Below are positions 8,155 to 17,470 of a stretch of DNA of 64,000 bases, in pieces. Source of the stretch: Planctomyces sp. SH-PL62 (GTDB taxonomy: Bacteria > Planctomycetota > Planctomycetia > Planctomycetales > Planctomycetaceae). The stretch's first letter is position 1. Every line of letters begins with the position of its first letter. Position numbers and translations under genes: made by a program. The notes below the pieces were generated by a model. The model saw nothing but the letters and a program-made list of their open reading frames with translations. It did no database searches and was not told the origin of the DNA. The stretch is taken from positions 1 through 64,000 of the forward strand of contig CAMDPX010000001.1 of assembly GCA_945905295.1 (NCBI GenBank), read 5' to 3'.

Positions 8155-8159
8155 GGAGG
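8155..8159 (+). promoter_or_regulatory. Ribosome binding site that fixes the GTG start of acpP
   Basis: GGAGG lies 8 bases before GTG 8168. The only upstream in-frame alternatives would add a 35-residue extension not found in acyl carrier proteins, so this site decides the start. Confidence 0.85.
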
Positions 8160-8167
8160 GCTATTCC

Positions 8168-8407
8168 GTGTCTGTTGAAGAAAAAGTGATTGCCATTGTG
8201 AGCGAGCAACTCGGAGTTGCCGTTGCAGAGATCAAGCTCGAAAGTAAATTCGTCGACGACCTCAAAGCGGATTCGCTGGATGTCGTGGAACTCGTCATGG
8301 AGTTCGAGGACGAATTCGAGGTCACCATCCCCGACGACGACTACGACAAGATCAAGACCGTCGGCGACGCGGTGAAGTACATCACGGAAAAGAAGAACGC
8401 CGCATAA
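8168..8407 (+). CDS. acpP: Acyl carrier protein
   Basis: Acyl carrier protein holds growing fatty acids on a 4'-phosphopantetheine arm in the cytosol. The 79-residue, strongly acidic product shows the invariant attachment motif [17 protein letters not shown] with Ser36, plus the expected four-helix pattern and the C-terminal helix [11 protein letters not shown]. Translation starts at GTG, behind a clean GGAGG site; the length then equals that of typical ACPs. It lies about 190 bases upstream of fabF on the same strand, the usual acpP-fabF pairing. The acpS product at the start of the window would activate it. Confidence 0.95.
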   Translation: MSVEEKVIAIVSEQLGVAVAEIKLESKFVDDLKADSLDVVELVMEFEDEFEVTIPDDDYDKIKTVGDAVKYITEKKNAA

Positions 8408-8601
8408 GCGACTCAATGGACGTCGGCCTCCTGGGGCTGACGGTCGCAGGCACGTGTCAGCCGTTCGGCTGCCCCATCTGAGCGAACACCGGTATGTCAG
8501 CCTGTCGAGGCAAGTCGCGTGAAGCGAGAACCCACACCACGGATGGTTGCGGTTCAGCCAGCAAGCAACGCTGATGTCCTGGCAACGGGAAGAGCACAAG
8601 G

Positions 8602-9846
8602 ATGAGTCGTCGAGTAGTTGTTACTGGCTTGGGCGTCGTCACGTCCCTCGGCTTTGAGGTTCCCGATTTTTGGGACCGCCTCTGCGCGGGCAAAAGTGGC
8701 GTTGGTCTGATTGGCCGGTTTGATTGTTCGGACTTCAAAGTCCGCTTCGCCGGCGAAGTCAAAGAATTCGAACTGTCCGAGCACATCGCGATCGACTCGA
8801 AGGAAGTGAAGCGACAGGATCGCTTCGTGCAATTCGCGATGGGAGCCGCTGGAAAAGCGATCCGGCAATCGGGCATGGATTTCAGCAAAGGGGATCCGTT
8901 CCGATATGGCGTCTTGATCGGCAGCGGCATTGGCGGACTGCAAGAGATTGAGCAACAGCACAATCTCTTGTTCGACCGTGGTCCGACGCGAGTCTCGCCC
9001 TTCATGATTCCCAAGCTGATGGTGAACGCGGCGAGCGGAAACATCTCCTGTCATTGGACGCTCAAAGGCCCCAACAGCGCGGTCGCGACTGCGTGTGCTT
9101 CCGCGACGAATGCGATTGGCGACGCCTTTCGACTGATTCAACTCGATATGGCCGACACGATGGTCACGGGCGGCAGCGAAGCGGCCATCACACCGATGGG
9201 CTTGTCGGGCTTCTCGCGCATGGCGGCGCTCTCCACTCGCAACAACGAACCGGAACGAGCCAGTCGTCCCTGGGACAGAGACCGCGATGGATTCGTGATG
9301 GCGGAAGGTGCGGGCGTGCTCGTTCTGGAAGAGTACGAACATGCGAAAGCTCGCGGCGCGAACATTCTGGCGGAGATCCTGGGTTACGGTATGTCGGCTG
9401 ACGGCGGTCACATGACTGCTCCCGATCCCGAAGGTCGTGGCGCCGCACGCGCGATGCAATGTGCGATCAAGGACTCCAAGATCAACGCCAGCGACATCGA
9501 CTATGTGAACGCTCACGGCACCAGTACGCCGCTGGGTGACAAGGCCGAGACCTTCGCGATCAAGACCGTCTTCGGCGAGCACGTGCGCAAGATTGCCGTT
9601 TCAAGCATTAAAAGCCAAATGGGACATTTGCTGGGGGCCTCAGGCGGAGTAGAGATCGTTGCGTCGGTGCTCGCATTGCAGAATCAAGTCGCGCCACCCA
9701 CGATCAACCTCGACAATCCGGACGAGGGATGTGATCTCGACTATGTCCCTCACGAGGCGCGACCGATGCCGATTCGCCGAGTTCTGAAAAACAGTTTCGG
9801 CTTCGGCGGCCACAATGCCTGTCTCGTGCTCGCACGAGCGACGTGA
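8602..9846 (+). CDS. fabF: 3-oxoacyl-[acyl-carrier-protein] synthase II (FabF)
   Basis: FabF condenses malonyl-ACP with acyl-ACP in fatty acid elongation. The 414-residue length is standard. The thiolase-fold triad is intact: Cys165 in VATACASATN, His305 in NAHGTSTPLGD and His342 in QMGHLLGASGG. The protein opens with RRVVVTGLGVVTSLG and ends with NSFGFGGHNACLVLAR, both typical of KAS II. A two-histidine enzyme of this kind is FabF/FabB rather than FabH; the overall pattern favours FabF. It follows acpP on the same strand. The roughly 190 bases between them hold no further gene. Confidence 0.96.
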   Translation: MSRRVVVTGLGVVTSLGFEVPDFWDRLCAGKSGVGLIGRFDCSDFKVRFAGEVKEFELSEHIAIDSKEVKRQDRFVQFAMGAAGKAIRQSGMDFSKGDPFRYGVLIGSGIGGLQEIEQQHNLLFDRGPTRVSPFMIPKLMVNAASGNISCHWTLKGPNSAVATACASATNAIGDAFRLIQLDMADTMVTGGSEAAITPMGLSGFSRMAALSTRNNEPERASRPWDRDRDGFVMAEGAGVLVLEEYEHAKARGANILAEILGYGMSADGGHMTAPDPEGRGAARAMQCAIKDSKINASDIDYVNAHGTSTPLGDKAETFAIKTVFGEHVRKIAVSSIKSQMGHLLGASGGVEIVASVLALQNQVAPPTINLDNPDEGCDLDYVPHEARPMPIRRVLKNSFGFGGHNACLVLARAT

Positions 9847-10025
9847 GCGTGTGAAGTGTTCCCGTCTTGCCTCGTTTTTTTCCATCGACCTAGAATTCGC
9901 CCGCCAATTGAACGGGCACAACCTGCATGGCTCGGCACGATCGAGCGGTTTGCCTGGCAAACCCTCGAATGGAAAGTGTCGCCGCCGTCCACAATTTCAG
10001 CCGAGCTTCACCGTCGGGCCGTTGG

Positions 10026-10031
10026 AAGGAG
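10026..10031 (+). promoter_or_regulatory. Ribosome binding site pointing to a TTG start
   Basis: AAGGAG is spaced 6 bases from TTG 10038. Directly after that TTG comes a textbook signal peptide. Earlier in-frame ATG codons give a 37-residue polar extension and have no comparable site. Confidence 0.75.
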
Positions 10032-10037
10032 TCTACT

Positions 10038-11816
10038 TTGAGAATTATTCGCCAAATCGCGCTGGTCTTGTGTGGGTCGTTGGGGCTCATTGGTGGAGTG
10101 GCCGTCGCTCAACAGGCACCGCCTGCTCACGCGCCTCAGATCCATGCGGCGTTGAATTCGACCGACGAACTCATGGCCGATCTGAAGTTTCTGTGCGAGC
10201 TGGCAGGACCGCAGGGGGTCAAAGGTTGGAAGCTGCTGGAACCTTTTCTGGAAGAGACCTTCGCCGGCACGGACCCGAAGAGGCCGGTGGTGGTCGATGT
10301 CTTGTTCAACACAAATGGCTCGGACATTCGGGCTCACTTCCCGTTGTTGGTGGACCCGAAAAAGCCGCTCGGTCAGAAATTCTTGACGAACTTGGCGGGC
10401 ATCGGAATTCCTAACAAGCGTTTGACCGCAGGCTTTTTCCAATTGGGTGGCGGCAATGAACCCATGAAAGGGGCGGCCTTCAATGGGTTTTTGCGAATCC
10501 TCAATCCTCCGATCACCTATGCCTCCATCGCCACGGACCGCCTCTTGCTTCCAGCGAATCTTCCCGATCCCACGAAAGGGGCCGTGATCGCGGCGTTGCT
10601 GGCCAAAAAGTACGACGTCGGTTTGATGGTGAAGAACGTCAAGCAAGCCGAAGCCGATCAGAAAGCTCGCCGCGCCGATTTTCAGAAGGCCAAAGAGAAC
10701 CTTCTCGCGGGATTAAAAAAGAAGCCGGAAGACACCCCGGAAAGCTTCGCGGTGCAAAAGGCGTTGCTCGAACACAACCTTGGTGAGTTGGAACGCTTCA
10801 TCGCCGAATCGGACGAGTTGACTCTGGGCTGGATCACAGACGCGCCGAAGAAGGAAGCCCGGCTGGATTTCGAACTCTCCACGATCCCCGGCAGTGCGCT
10901 GGACACCAGCGCCAAGTTGCTCGGTCAGACACCGGGAATGTTCGCCAGCGTGCCACGTTCTCCGGACGCGATCCTCAGCGGCCGCCTGCATTTCCCGCTG
11001 GATGAATTCCGGCAGTCCAGCTTGTTGGCCAGCCTGCCGCTGTATCGAGCCGCTGCTGACGCGGACATTGCCGCCTCGACCACCAAGTCGGCCGAGCAAA
11101 AGGAGGCGACGAAGCTCGCGTCCAAATTGTTTTTCGACATGGTCGATGCCGAAGTGAAAGCCGGCGTCATTGATGCCTTGATCGAGATGTCGCAGGCCAA
11201 CGGCGAAAAGTCGAATCTGGTCTTCGGCATCAAGGCCAAAGACGGCCAGGCCCTCAAGGGAATTCTGGAACTGATTCCGAAAATGTATGCGGACTACAAA
11301 GTGCAACTCGACGTTGAGAAGGTCGGCGACTACGCGATTCACTCGATTCAAATTCCGGAGAACCACGAAGACTTCGAGATGATCTTCGGCAAGGGTGCTC
11401 CGGTGTTCGTGGCGACCGGTCCGAACGCTTGGTGGGTGGCGGTCGGTGCCAAGTCGTTGGATCAACTCAAACTCGCTCTGGCTGCGGCAGGACAGGGCAA
11501 CGCCGCGCAAGCCAATAATTTCTTGACGTTGTTCGGTCGCGTCGGACCGTGGATCGAATACATCGACACCCGGCGGGCTCGGTTGGATGCGCTGCCGTCT
11601 GACGTCAAGCTGACCGAGGCGGACGTGAAAGACAGGAAGGATCGCGCGGCGCTTCGCAAAGTCGCTCTCGACACGTTCAAGTCGGGCAAGGGCACTTTTG
11701 AAACCAAGTTGGATGCGAACGCCGGTCGCGTCACCGGTTCGACACGCTTCGACGATGGCATCCTTCATTTCATCGGGTCGGCGATCTCCGATTTCAGCAA
11801 CAAGACGCTGAAGTAA
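10038..11816 (+). CDS. Exported protein of unknown function, probable TTG start
   Basis: I do not recognise this 592-residue protein. From the TTG it opens with a signal peptide (about 1-24, LRIIRQIALVL... to GGVAVA-QQAP), so it should leave the cytoplasm. The mature part is mixed alpha/beta, with a charged helical stretch rich in Lys/Glu/Ala (about residues 190-245, KQAEADQKARRADFQKAKEN) that may form a coiled coil. No catalytic motif, metal site or membrane segment is evident. It resembles the large exported conserved proteins common in planctomycetes. Its last 23 bases overlap the end of the convergent GNAT gene. Codon use is like its neighbours. Confidence 0.7.
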   Translation: MRIIRQIALVLCGSLGLIGGVAVAQQAPPAHAPQIHAALNSTDELMADLKFLCELAGPQGVKGWKLLEPFLEETFAGTDPKRPVVVDVLFNTNGSDIRAHFPLLVDPKKPLGQKFLTNLAGIGIPNKRLTAGFFQLGGGNEPMKGAAFNGFLRILNPPITYASIATDRLLLPANLPDPTKGAVIAALLAKKYDVGLMVKNVKQAEADQKARRADFQKAKENLLAGLKKKPEDTPESFAVQKALLEHNLGELERFIAESDELTLGWITDAPKKEARLDFELSTIPGSALDTSAKLLGQTPGMFASVPRSPDAILSGRLHFPLDEFRQSSLLASLPLYRAAADADIAASTTKSAEQKEATKLASKLFFDMVDAEVKAGVIDALIEMSQANGEKSNLVFGIKAKDGQALKGILELIPKMYADYKVQLDVEKVGDYAIHSIQIPENHEDFEMIFGKGAPVFVATGPNAWWVAVGAKSLDQLKLALAAAGQGNAAQANNFLTLFGRVGPWIEYIDTRRARLDALPSDVKLTEADVKDRKDRAALRKVALDTFKSGKGTFETKLDANAGRVTGSTRFDDGILHFIGSAISDFSNKTLK

Positions 11817-12990
11817 CTGGCCGGTCGCCGTCCAGCCAGTGCAGAAATCGCGAGCGAATTGACGCGCGGCGGTCGTGCGTCACCGTTGTCTCGTGCAGTT
11901 CGATCGGCCCCCACAGCCGCCGGTCCACCGCCGTCCCCGGCACGCTGTTCGGCAAGAACACATGCCACGTGTCGCCGCGAGCGATCTCGTCGCGCAGCAT
12001 CAGGCCGATCAGCCGCTCGCGAGCATGCGGAGCGCGCGGATCAGCCAGCAGCAAAGCGGTCTCGACGCGCGAACGGCAATGAAAGTTGTACGCAAACGCC
12101 GTCAGTCGCGAGTCGTGGAACAACACCGAGACATCCGCCGCACCAGCATCAACCGCGAGGGGGTGTGTCTCACGCAGACATTCAAACATCTTCTGGCTCA
12201 GCGGACCGTGCGGCGTACCGGCTTGCAAGCCGACAACGCGTTCCAGTTGGCTCAGGAAGCCCCAATCGCGGAGCGTGTCTCCGCAACGCGCACCATCCGG
12301 CCGGAAGCGGACGAACTTCTCGACCGACCTCAGGGACTGCTGCGAGTTTAGTTCGCGCCAGAATTGTCTCGCGGCGCTGTCACGATTCGCCCAGAACTGG
12401 CTGAACGTCGCAGGGAGTTCCAAGCCCAACAACTCGCGGCACGGCCGTTGAAAGACCGCGCGGCCCGAGGACTTGAAGACTTGCGGGACGCGATTGGGCT
12501 CGACGCCATCGGCCACCACTTCGGGAAGTTCCAGGATGTCCCACGAATCGTCTTTGTCGACAAGATGCCGCACAACCGCCGCCAAGGTGGTCGCGGGATG
12601 CGGACCCACCGGCCCCGGCAAGCTGCCCCACGGGGACTGCGGCAGGGAGAGCACTCGGAACGTCCCCAGCGCGCGACGCACCAACCGTTCGCGCAGTGGC
12701 ATGATCCCAATCGGCCGCTGCCACGCGGACACGATCAGAAACCGCCACCGATCAGCCAACGGCTTCGCCCCGTCAAATTCAGAGTTGTTCGGACCTTGCC
12801 ATTCGGCAATGACCTGTGGATCGAGCTGGGCATACCGATTTCGTTCGACACTCATCGCGGCCAGTGACGCTTCCAGGAATTCGGGCGTCTGCCGAAAGGA
12901 AGCACGCGGAGTACGCGACCACAGCGAATGCCACACATGCCGCAGTTGGCTGGGGCGAGTCACATCAGCGGCTTCGTGGACGGTCATCAT
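11794..12990 (-). CDS. GNAT-superfamily acetyltransferase-like protein (FemAB/BcsL type)
   Basis: The product of about 398 residues resembles the FemAB-like/Acetyltransf_6 proteins (BcsL/CelD annotation group), which have two GNAT folds and are often found in polysaccharide or exopolymer contexts. Supporting features are FRQTPEFLEA near the start, LPQSPWGSLPGPVGPHP, WDILELPEV, and a C-terminal half with VSVLFHDSRLTAFAYNFHCRSRV and LIGLMLRDEIARGDTWHVF. The acceptor is unknown. The start is uncertain: two adjacent Met codons (12990 and 12987) precede the conserved part, and the frame is open upstream to 13143. The convergent overlap with the previous gene leaves no room for a terminator. Confidence 0.6.
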   Translation of the reverse strand: MMTVHEAADVTRPSQLRHVWHSLWSRTPRASFRQTPEFLEASLAAMSVERNRYAQLDPQVIAEWQGPNNSEFDGAKPLADRWRFLIVSAWQRPIGIMPLRERLVRRALGTFRVLSLPQSPWGSLPGPVGPHPATTLAAVVRHLVDKDDSWDILELPEVVADGVEPNRVPQVFKSSGRAVFQRPCRELLGLELPATFSQFWANRDSAARQFWRELNSQQSLRSVEKFVRFRPDGARCGDTLRDWGFLSQLERVVGLQAGTPHGPLSQKMFECLRETHPLAVDAGAADVSVLFHDSRLTAFAYNFHCRSRVETALLLADPRAPHARERLIGLMLRDEIARGDTWHVFLPNSVPGTAVDRRLWGPIELHETTVTHDRRASIRSRFLHWLDGDRPVTSASCC

Positions 12991-13156
12991 GCGACACCAA
13001 ATCTGAGCGAACAGCTCAAGGGTCACACGACGCAGGCAATCGGCGTGCCGGCTCCGGCAAGGTTCAAAGGGACGGTCGCGTGTTGCTTCGCGGAAACGCT
13101 GACGTGGTACTCCGGCAACATGTGGCCGAAAAACAACCGACACTCCGCCAAGCCGA

Positions 13157-15133
13157 TTACAGCGCGTTCGCGCGCAGCACCATGACGTTCTCGACGCAGG
13201 CCGTCACGCGGCAGGAGGGATCGGGGAGCAATTCGCGGTCGATGTAAGTGATGATGCTCCGAGCGATGTTGGCCGGGACCAACACCTCAATGCGCACGCC
13301 GTCTTCTGTCGACAGGTCGCTCGAAGCGAGTTGCTTCCGGCCGGCTCCGGAAATGGTGGAGGTCGTGAAGCCAGTCGCGCCGAGTTCCATCAGCTTGCCC
13401 AACAATCGCATCTCCGAAGTGGAATTCGCGTAAATCGTGATCCGTCGCACGGGCACCAAGCCGCGTTTTCGCGCGGCCAGCGGATGCTGAGACAACGAGC
13501 GATGCCCGTCCAAGCCAATCACCTCGAAATGCTGACCGCGTTCCGTGAATTCTCGTTCAAACTCGTGCAGTTTCTCCACGACGGTGTGATCGACCAGCGG
13601 CGAGTTCGACAAATCAATGACAATTTGCTTGCTGGGGTCGTCACCAATTCGTTCGAGCAGCCTTTTGAGTGGAATCCAATTGGTGAAGACCGCCGTGCCA
13701 TGCATGGTGATGAGTTCCGTGTTGTCTTCCTGTGATTCCACTTCGGCGTTGAGTGTGAAGAATTCTTCGGGTCTCACGCCGTTGAAGTAGTGAATCACCA
13801 TTTTGACCAGAATGCCGGCCGCGACTCCGACCAGCAAATCGGTGGCCAGCGTCAGAATCACGGTGGCCACGAAGATCACGAGTTGCTCGCCACCAATGCG
13901 ATAGGTGCTGACGAATTCCCGCGGCGAGGCCAGGCGCACGCCGGTGTAAACCAACATCGCCGCCAGAGCCGCGTTGGGAATCTCCCGAATCAGGAACGGC
14001 ACCAGCGCCACGAACAGCAGCAGGAACACACCGTGAAAGAAGTTCGACAGCCGCGTCCGTGCTCCGTTGTTGATGTTGGCCGAGCTGCGCACGATCTCAG
14101 AGATCATCGGCAGCCCGCCGATCGCCGCCGAGGCGGTGTTCGCGATCCCGACCGCCAACAATTCGCGATTGAAATTCGTCTTGCGACGCCACGGGTCCAA
14201 CAGGTCGATTGCCTTGGCCGACAGCAGAGACTCCAGCGATCCGACCAGAGCGAACATGATGACGTACTTGATACCGGTCCCGGTCAGCACGCCGCGAAAA
14301 TCGGGACCTTCGATGGCCCCAAACAGGTTGCCCTTCAGATCGACCAATGCGGACGGGCCGACCTCATACACTTGCCCGAAGAAGTTGTATTTGTGCTGAT
14401 GATCGAGATCGAAAAACAAACCCAGCGGTACGGCGACCGCCAGCACCGCCATCGGCGCGGGGATGCGGCGAAACAGCGGATGCTTGATGAGCGGCAGACC
14501 AAACAAGATCAGCAAACTCAAGACCCCGACGGCGGTCACTTCCGGATTGAGATTCGCGAGGCTGTGCGGCAACTCGGCCAGCAAGTGCAGCGGCTCTTTG
14601 GCCTCCGGCTTCACCCCCAACAGGATGTGCGCTTGCTTGGAAAAAATGATGATCCCGATCGCCGCCAACATGCCATGCACGACCGAGATTGGAAAGAACT
14701 CAACCAGCACGCCGGATCGAAACAACCCGAACCCGATTTGCAGCACGGCGGCGACAACGCACACGCCCAAGACCAGTTTGTAGGCTCCGAGAAACTGGTA
14801 GACCGCCGGATCTTCCGGCGTCAGATATCCCAGTTCCTTCGCGAGCGGACCGAACTCGGCGATGGCCCCGACCGCGATCGCAATCAACCCCGCTGCCGGC
14901 CCCTTAATCGTCAGTTCTGAGTTGCTGATCCACGGAGCCAAAAACCCGCCGATGATTGCCGCGAAGATTCCGGCGACCGGTGGAAAGTCGCTGGCCAGCG
15001 CGATGCCCAAGCACAGCGGCAGCGCGATCAAGAAGACCAGGAAACCCGTCACGACATCCTTGGTCCAAGACGTGGCGAAGCGGGGAAGTTCACGCGGAGA
15101 AATTCCGACGACTGGAGCGTGTCCGTTCGACAT
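13157..15133 (-). CDS. SulP-family anion transporter with STAS and C-terminal PII-like domain
   Basis: The first ~430 residues form the SulP membrane domain (10-14 helices), opening with KDVVTGFLVFLIALPLCLGIA and containing GPAAGLIAIAVG; this family carries sulfate, bicarbonate or other anions across the inner membrane. Residues about 465-555 form a STAS domain (QIVIDLSNSPLVDHTVVEKL). The last ~97 residues (RRITIYANSTS, LMELGATGFTTSTISGAGR, IEVLVPANIARSIITYI, VENVMVL) look like a PII/SbtB-type ferredoxin-like signalling domain, with the T-loop region around SGAGRKQLASSDL. Such domains sense adenine nucleotides or bicarbonate. I infer an anion (perhaps bicarbonate) transporter gated by a built-in PII-like sensor. 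ATG 15133 is used; a TTG sits one codon earlier. Confidence 0.85.
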   Translation of the reverse strand: MSNGHAPVVGISPRELPRFATSWTKDVVTGFLVFLIALPLCLGIALASDFPPVAGIFAAIIGGFLAPWISNSELTIKGPAAGLIAIAVGAIAEFGPLAKELGYLTPEDPAVYQFLGAYKLVLGVCVVAAVLQIGFGLFRSGVLVEFFPISVVHGMLAAIGIIIFSKQAHILLGVKPEAKEPLHLLAELPHSLANLNPEVTAVGVLSLLILFGLPLIKHPLFRRIPAPMAVLAVAVPLGLFFDLDHQHKYNFFGQVYEVGPSALVDLKGNLFGAIEGPDFRGVLTGTGIKYVIMFALVGSLESLLSAKAIDLLDPWRRKTNFNRELLAVGIANTASAAIGGLPMISEIVRSSANINNGARTRLSNFFHGVFLLLFVALVPFLIREIPNAALAAMLVYTGVRLASPREFVSTYRIGGEQLVIFVATVILTLATDLLVGVAAGILVKMVIHYFNGVRPEEFFTLNAEVESQEDNTELITMHGTAVFTNWIPLKRLLERIGDDPSKQIVIDLSNSPLVDHTVVEKLHEFEREFTERGQHFEVIGLDGHRSLSQHPLAARKRGLVPVRRITIYANSTSEMRLLGKLMELGATGFTTSTISGAGRKQLASSDLSTEDGVRIEVLVPANIARSIITYIDRELLPDPSCRVTACVENVMVLRANAL

Positions 15134-15289
15134 CAATGGGGTCTCGGAGCTGGAAAGGAGGCGAGCGACTACATGACGAGCACAAATCAGGCTCGGCTTT
15201 CGCCAGCTTGGCCGAAGAGGCTGTATCGGGACAACTCCGTCACGGCGATTGTTCGGTTACAAGTCCGTAAGCGATCTCGCTGCGCACGA

Positions 15290-16123
15290 TCATTCCGCCG
15301 GCAGTTCCAGCGGCGTCCACGAGAGCATCGACTTCAGCGGCACATGATTCGTGACGTCCCCGCCGGTCGTCAGCCAGAAGCGGCGATCTTTCACGCCCGC
15401 GTCAATGTTGTTGAGCGGCGTTGCGTCGCCGGTGAAGCGGGCCTTCGTCAGCGCGACCCAATCGCCATTCACCGTCTTCACCCAGCCATTGCCAAAGGTC
15501 GCCCGCCGAGTCTGCTTCGCACTGCGACCATCGCGCCGAAAATCTTCGAGGAACGAATACAACCCGCGCAACGGCTCGCCGCCGGTCAGCGTGCGAAACG
15601 TGGCGAGATGCTTCCACTCCTTCGATTCGTCCAGCCACAGATACGCCGCGAACGAGGTCTTGGGCTTATCGACCGTCGCCCTCACGCAGAAGCGATACGT
15701 TTGCCCGATCTTCCATTTCAATTTGTAAAACGACTGCGCTCCGGTCCCCTCGTTCCCGAACCGACCGACACGCACGTCTTTGTCATGATGCAGGACTTCC
15801 ACGCGCCGATCCGCCGGCACCGAATTCGGATCATTCTGCTCGCCCGGATCCCAGATCGAGAACAACACGACTTTGTCGTCCGGGCCGCTCAACTCTTGAA
15901 TGCCGAAATAGCCGTGCTTGAACCCGCACGCCATGAAGTAACTGCCGGGCACCGACTCTTCGACGGTCACTTCGTTGTAGAAGACAGTCGCCTCCGGAGC
16001 CGGAAATCCAAGATGCACCGACCGCGCGGCGTTCGGTTCCTTCGGCTCGTCGGCCAGCAAGCCTGCCGCCATGTGCCAGCACAATCCAATTCCCATCACA
16101 ACGCATTGGGGCATCGCTCGCAT
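15290..16123 (-). CDS. DUF3472-domain exported protein
   Basis: The 277-residue protein has an N-terminal hydrophobic leader (about 5-24, VVMGIGLCWHMAAGLLA) and matches the DUF3472 pattern seen in planctomycete and Bacteroidetes secreted proteins: ARSVHLGFPAPEATVFYNEVTVEES, SYFMACGFKHGYFGIQEL, VVLFSIWDPGEQNDPNSV, RFGNEGTGAQSFYKLKWK, and YRFCVRATVDKPKTSFAAYL. The family is a beta-rich lectin-like fold with no proven activity; a carbohydrate-related role is a guess. The start ATG at 16123 puts the leader at the N-terminus. The upstream gap to the ABC gene is about 180 bases and shows no other gene. Confidence 0.75.
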   Translation of the reverse strand: MRAMPQCVVMGIGLCWHMAAGLLADEPKEPNAARSVHLGFPAPEATVFYNEVTVEESVPGSYFMACGFKHGYFGIQELSGPDDKVVLFSIWDPGEQNDPNSVPADRRVEVLHHDKDVRVGRFGNEGTGAQSFYKLKWKIGQTYRFCVRATVDKPKTSFAAYLWLDESKEWKHLATFRTLTGGEPLRGLYSFLEDFRRDGRSAKQTRRATFGNGWVKTVNGDWVALTKARFTGDATPLNNIDAGVKDRRFWLTTGGDVTNHVPLKSMLSWTPLELPAE

Positions 16124-16306
16124 TCGTAACCTCGTACAGTCATTTGCTGGCAAGATTGAGGGCTCGGCCGAAAGCCGTGAGCCGGCAGCCGATGGCCGAT
16201 GGCCGTTATCCCATTTTTGAAATTTGAGAGAACGGCTACTGGCCTTCAGCGATTTGCCTAATGGCAAAGCTATTGCCCAAGATGATCGGCCTCTACGATA
16301 ACGCCC

Positions 16307-17320
16307 ATGTCACCCGCCGCCGATGCTCCCAACGCCATTGAAGTTCGCGACCTCACGAAGGTCTATCGCGTGTTCCAAAAACGCGAAGGCTTGGCGGCGT
16401 CACTCAAGAGCCTCTTCCGCCGCGAATACAAAACCGTCACCGCGGTCGGCGGAGTCAGCTTCTCGATCCGCCAAGGCGAGATGGTCGCGTTCCTCGGCCC
16501 CAACGGAGCCGGTAAGACGACGACGCTGAAGTTGCTCAGCGGATTGATCTATCCAACCTCTGGCACCGCAACGGCGCTGGGATTCACTCCGTGGCAGCGT
16601 GAGATCGCCTATCGCCGCCGCTTCTCGCTGGTCATGGGACAGAAGAATCAACTTTGGTGGGACTTGCCCGCTCAAGAATCGTTCCGCCTGCACGAGGCGA
16701 TCTATCACATCGAACCGGACATTTTTCAGCGCCGGCTCGACGAACTGACCGACCTGCTGGAAGTCCGCAAGCTCGTCAATCAGCCGGTGCGAGAGTTGTC
16801 GCTCGGCGAACGGATGCGCATGGAGTTGATCGCCGCTCTGTTGCACAGCCCGGACTTATTGCTGCTCGACGAGCCGACGATCGGCTTGGATGTCGTCTCG
16901 CAGCGGAAGGTCCAAGAGTTCCTCAAGCATTACCAGCGCGAGCAGCAGATCACCGTCTTGCTGACCAGCCACTACATGAAAGACGTCGAAGCCCTCTGCG
17001 AGCGAGCGGTCATCATCAACCAAGGCTTGATCCAGCACGACGGCCCGTTGGCAACGATCGTGGGTCGCTTCAGCCAAACCAAGATCATCGAATTACAATT
17101 CGCCAGCGAGCTGCCGGCGAACTCCGAGCTCGAACGGTTCGGCACGGTGTTCGACGTCAAGTCGCCGCGCTTGAAGTTGCGAATCCCACGCAACGAAGTG
17201 GCCCAAACTCTCACGGCGTTGCTCGGCCGTTACGAGATCGAAGACGTCAGCGTTCAAGATCGTCCGCTGGAAGAAGTCATCGCCGAGGTATTTCAACAAG
17301 AAACAGCTTCAACAAACTAA
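16307..17320 (+). CDS. ABC transporter ATP-binding protein (ABC-2 / NatA-like type)
   Basis: This 337-residue nucleotide-binding subunit would power an inner-membrane exporter. Walker [10 protein letters not shown] (64-72), Q-loop Gln112, signature LSLGE (164-168), Walker B LLLLDEP (184-190) and switch His222 are all present. The insertion [19 protein letters not shown] before Walker A and the C-terminal regulatory extension (about 240-337) are typical of the ABC-2 group with partners like YbhS/YbhR or the wider ABCA-like class. The two permease genes that usually follow are absent here: a palindrome and a propeller gene come next. It therefore works with a permease encoded elsewhere, or is an orphan. 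The substrate is not predictable. Confidence 0.9.
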   Translation: MSPAADAPNAIEVRDLTKVYRVFQKREGLAASLKSLFRREYKTVTAVGGVSFSIRQGEMVAFLGPNGAGKTTTLKLLSGLIYPTSGTATALGFTPWQREIAYRRRFSLVMGQKNQLWWDLPAQESFRLHEAIYHIEPDIFQRRLDELTDLLEVRKLVNQPVRELSLGERMRMELIAALLHSPDLLLLDEPTIGLDVVSQRKVQEFLKHYQREQQITVLLTSHYMKDVEALCERAVIINQGLIQHDGPLATIVGRFSQTKIIELQFASELPANSELERFGTVFDVKSPRLKLRIPRNEVAQTLTALLGRYEIEDVSVQDRPLEEVIAEVFQQETASTN

Positions 17321-17341
17321 CCTTTAATCAAACGACGTTCA

Positions 17342-17457
17342 CAACCCCCACCGAGCTTGCCTCGGTGGATTCGGGCTTCTGCACTACGCGGCGTTTCACT
17401 CGAAGTCACCCGTAGTGCAAAAGCCCGGTAACCACCGAGGCAAGCTCGGTGGGGTTG
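17342..17457. repeat. REPIN-like nested palindrome, CCCCACCGAG family
   Basis: Arm 17342-17368 (CAACCCCCACCGAGCTTGCC...) pairs with 17432-17457. Each arm is a dyad (CCACCGAG..CTCGGTGG). A second pair of arms lies inside (CGGGCTTCTGCACTACG with CGTAGTGCAAAAGCCCGG). It lies between the ABC gene and the third propeller and ends 14 bases before the propeller ATG. The pattern CCCC-dyad with a CTTGCC loop recurs in the middle arms of the element at 30138-30446. Confidence 0.8.
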
Positions 17458-17470
17458 ATGGAGATTTCCA

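Noticed and set aside
13790-14920. Plus-strand open frame of 376 codons opposite the SulP gene
   Set aside because: His/Gln/Arg-rich translation typical of an antisense shadow of a membrane protein gene.
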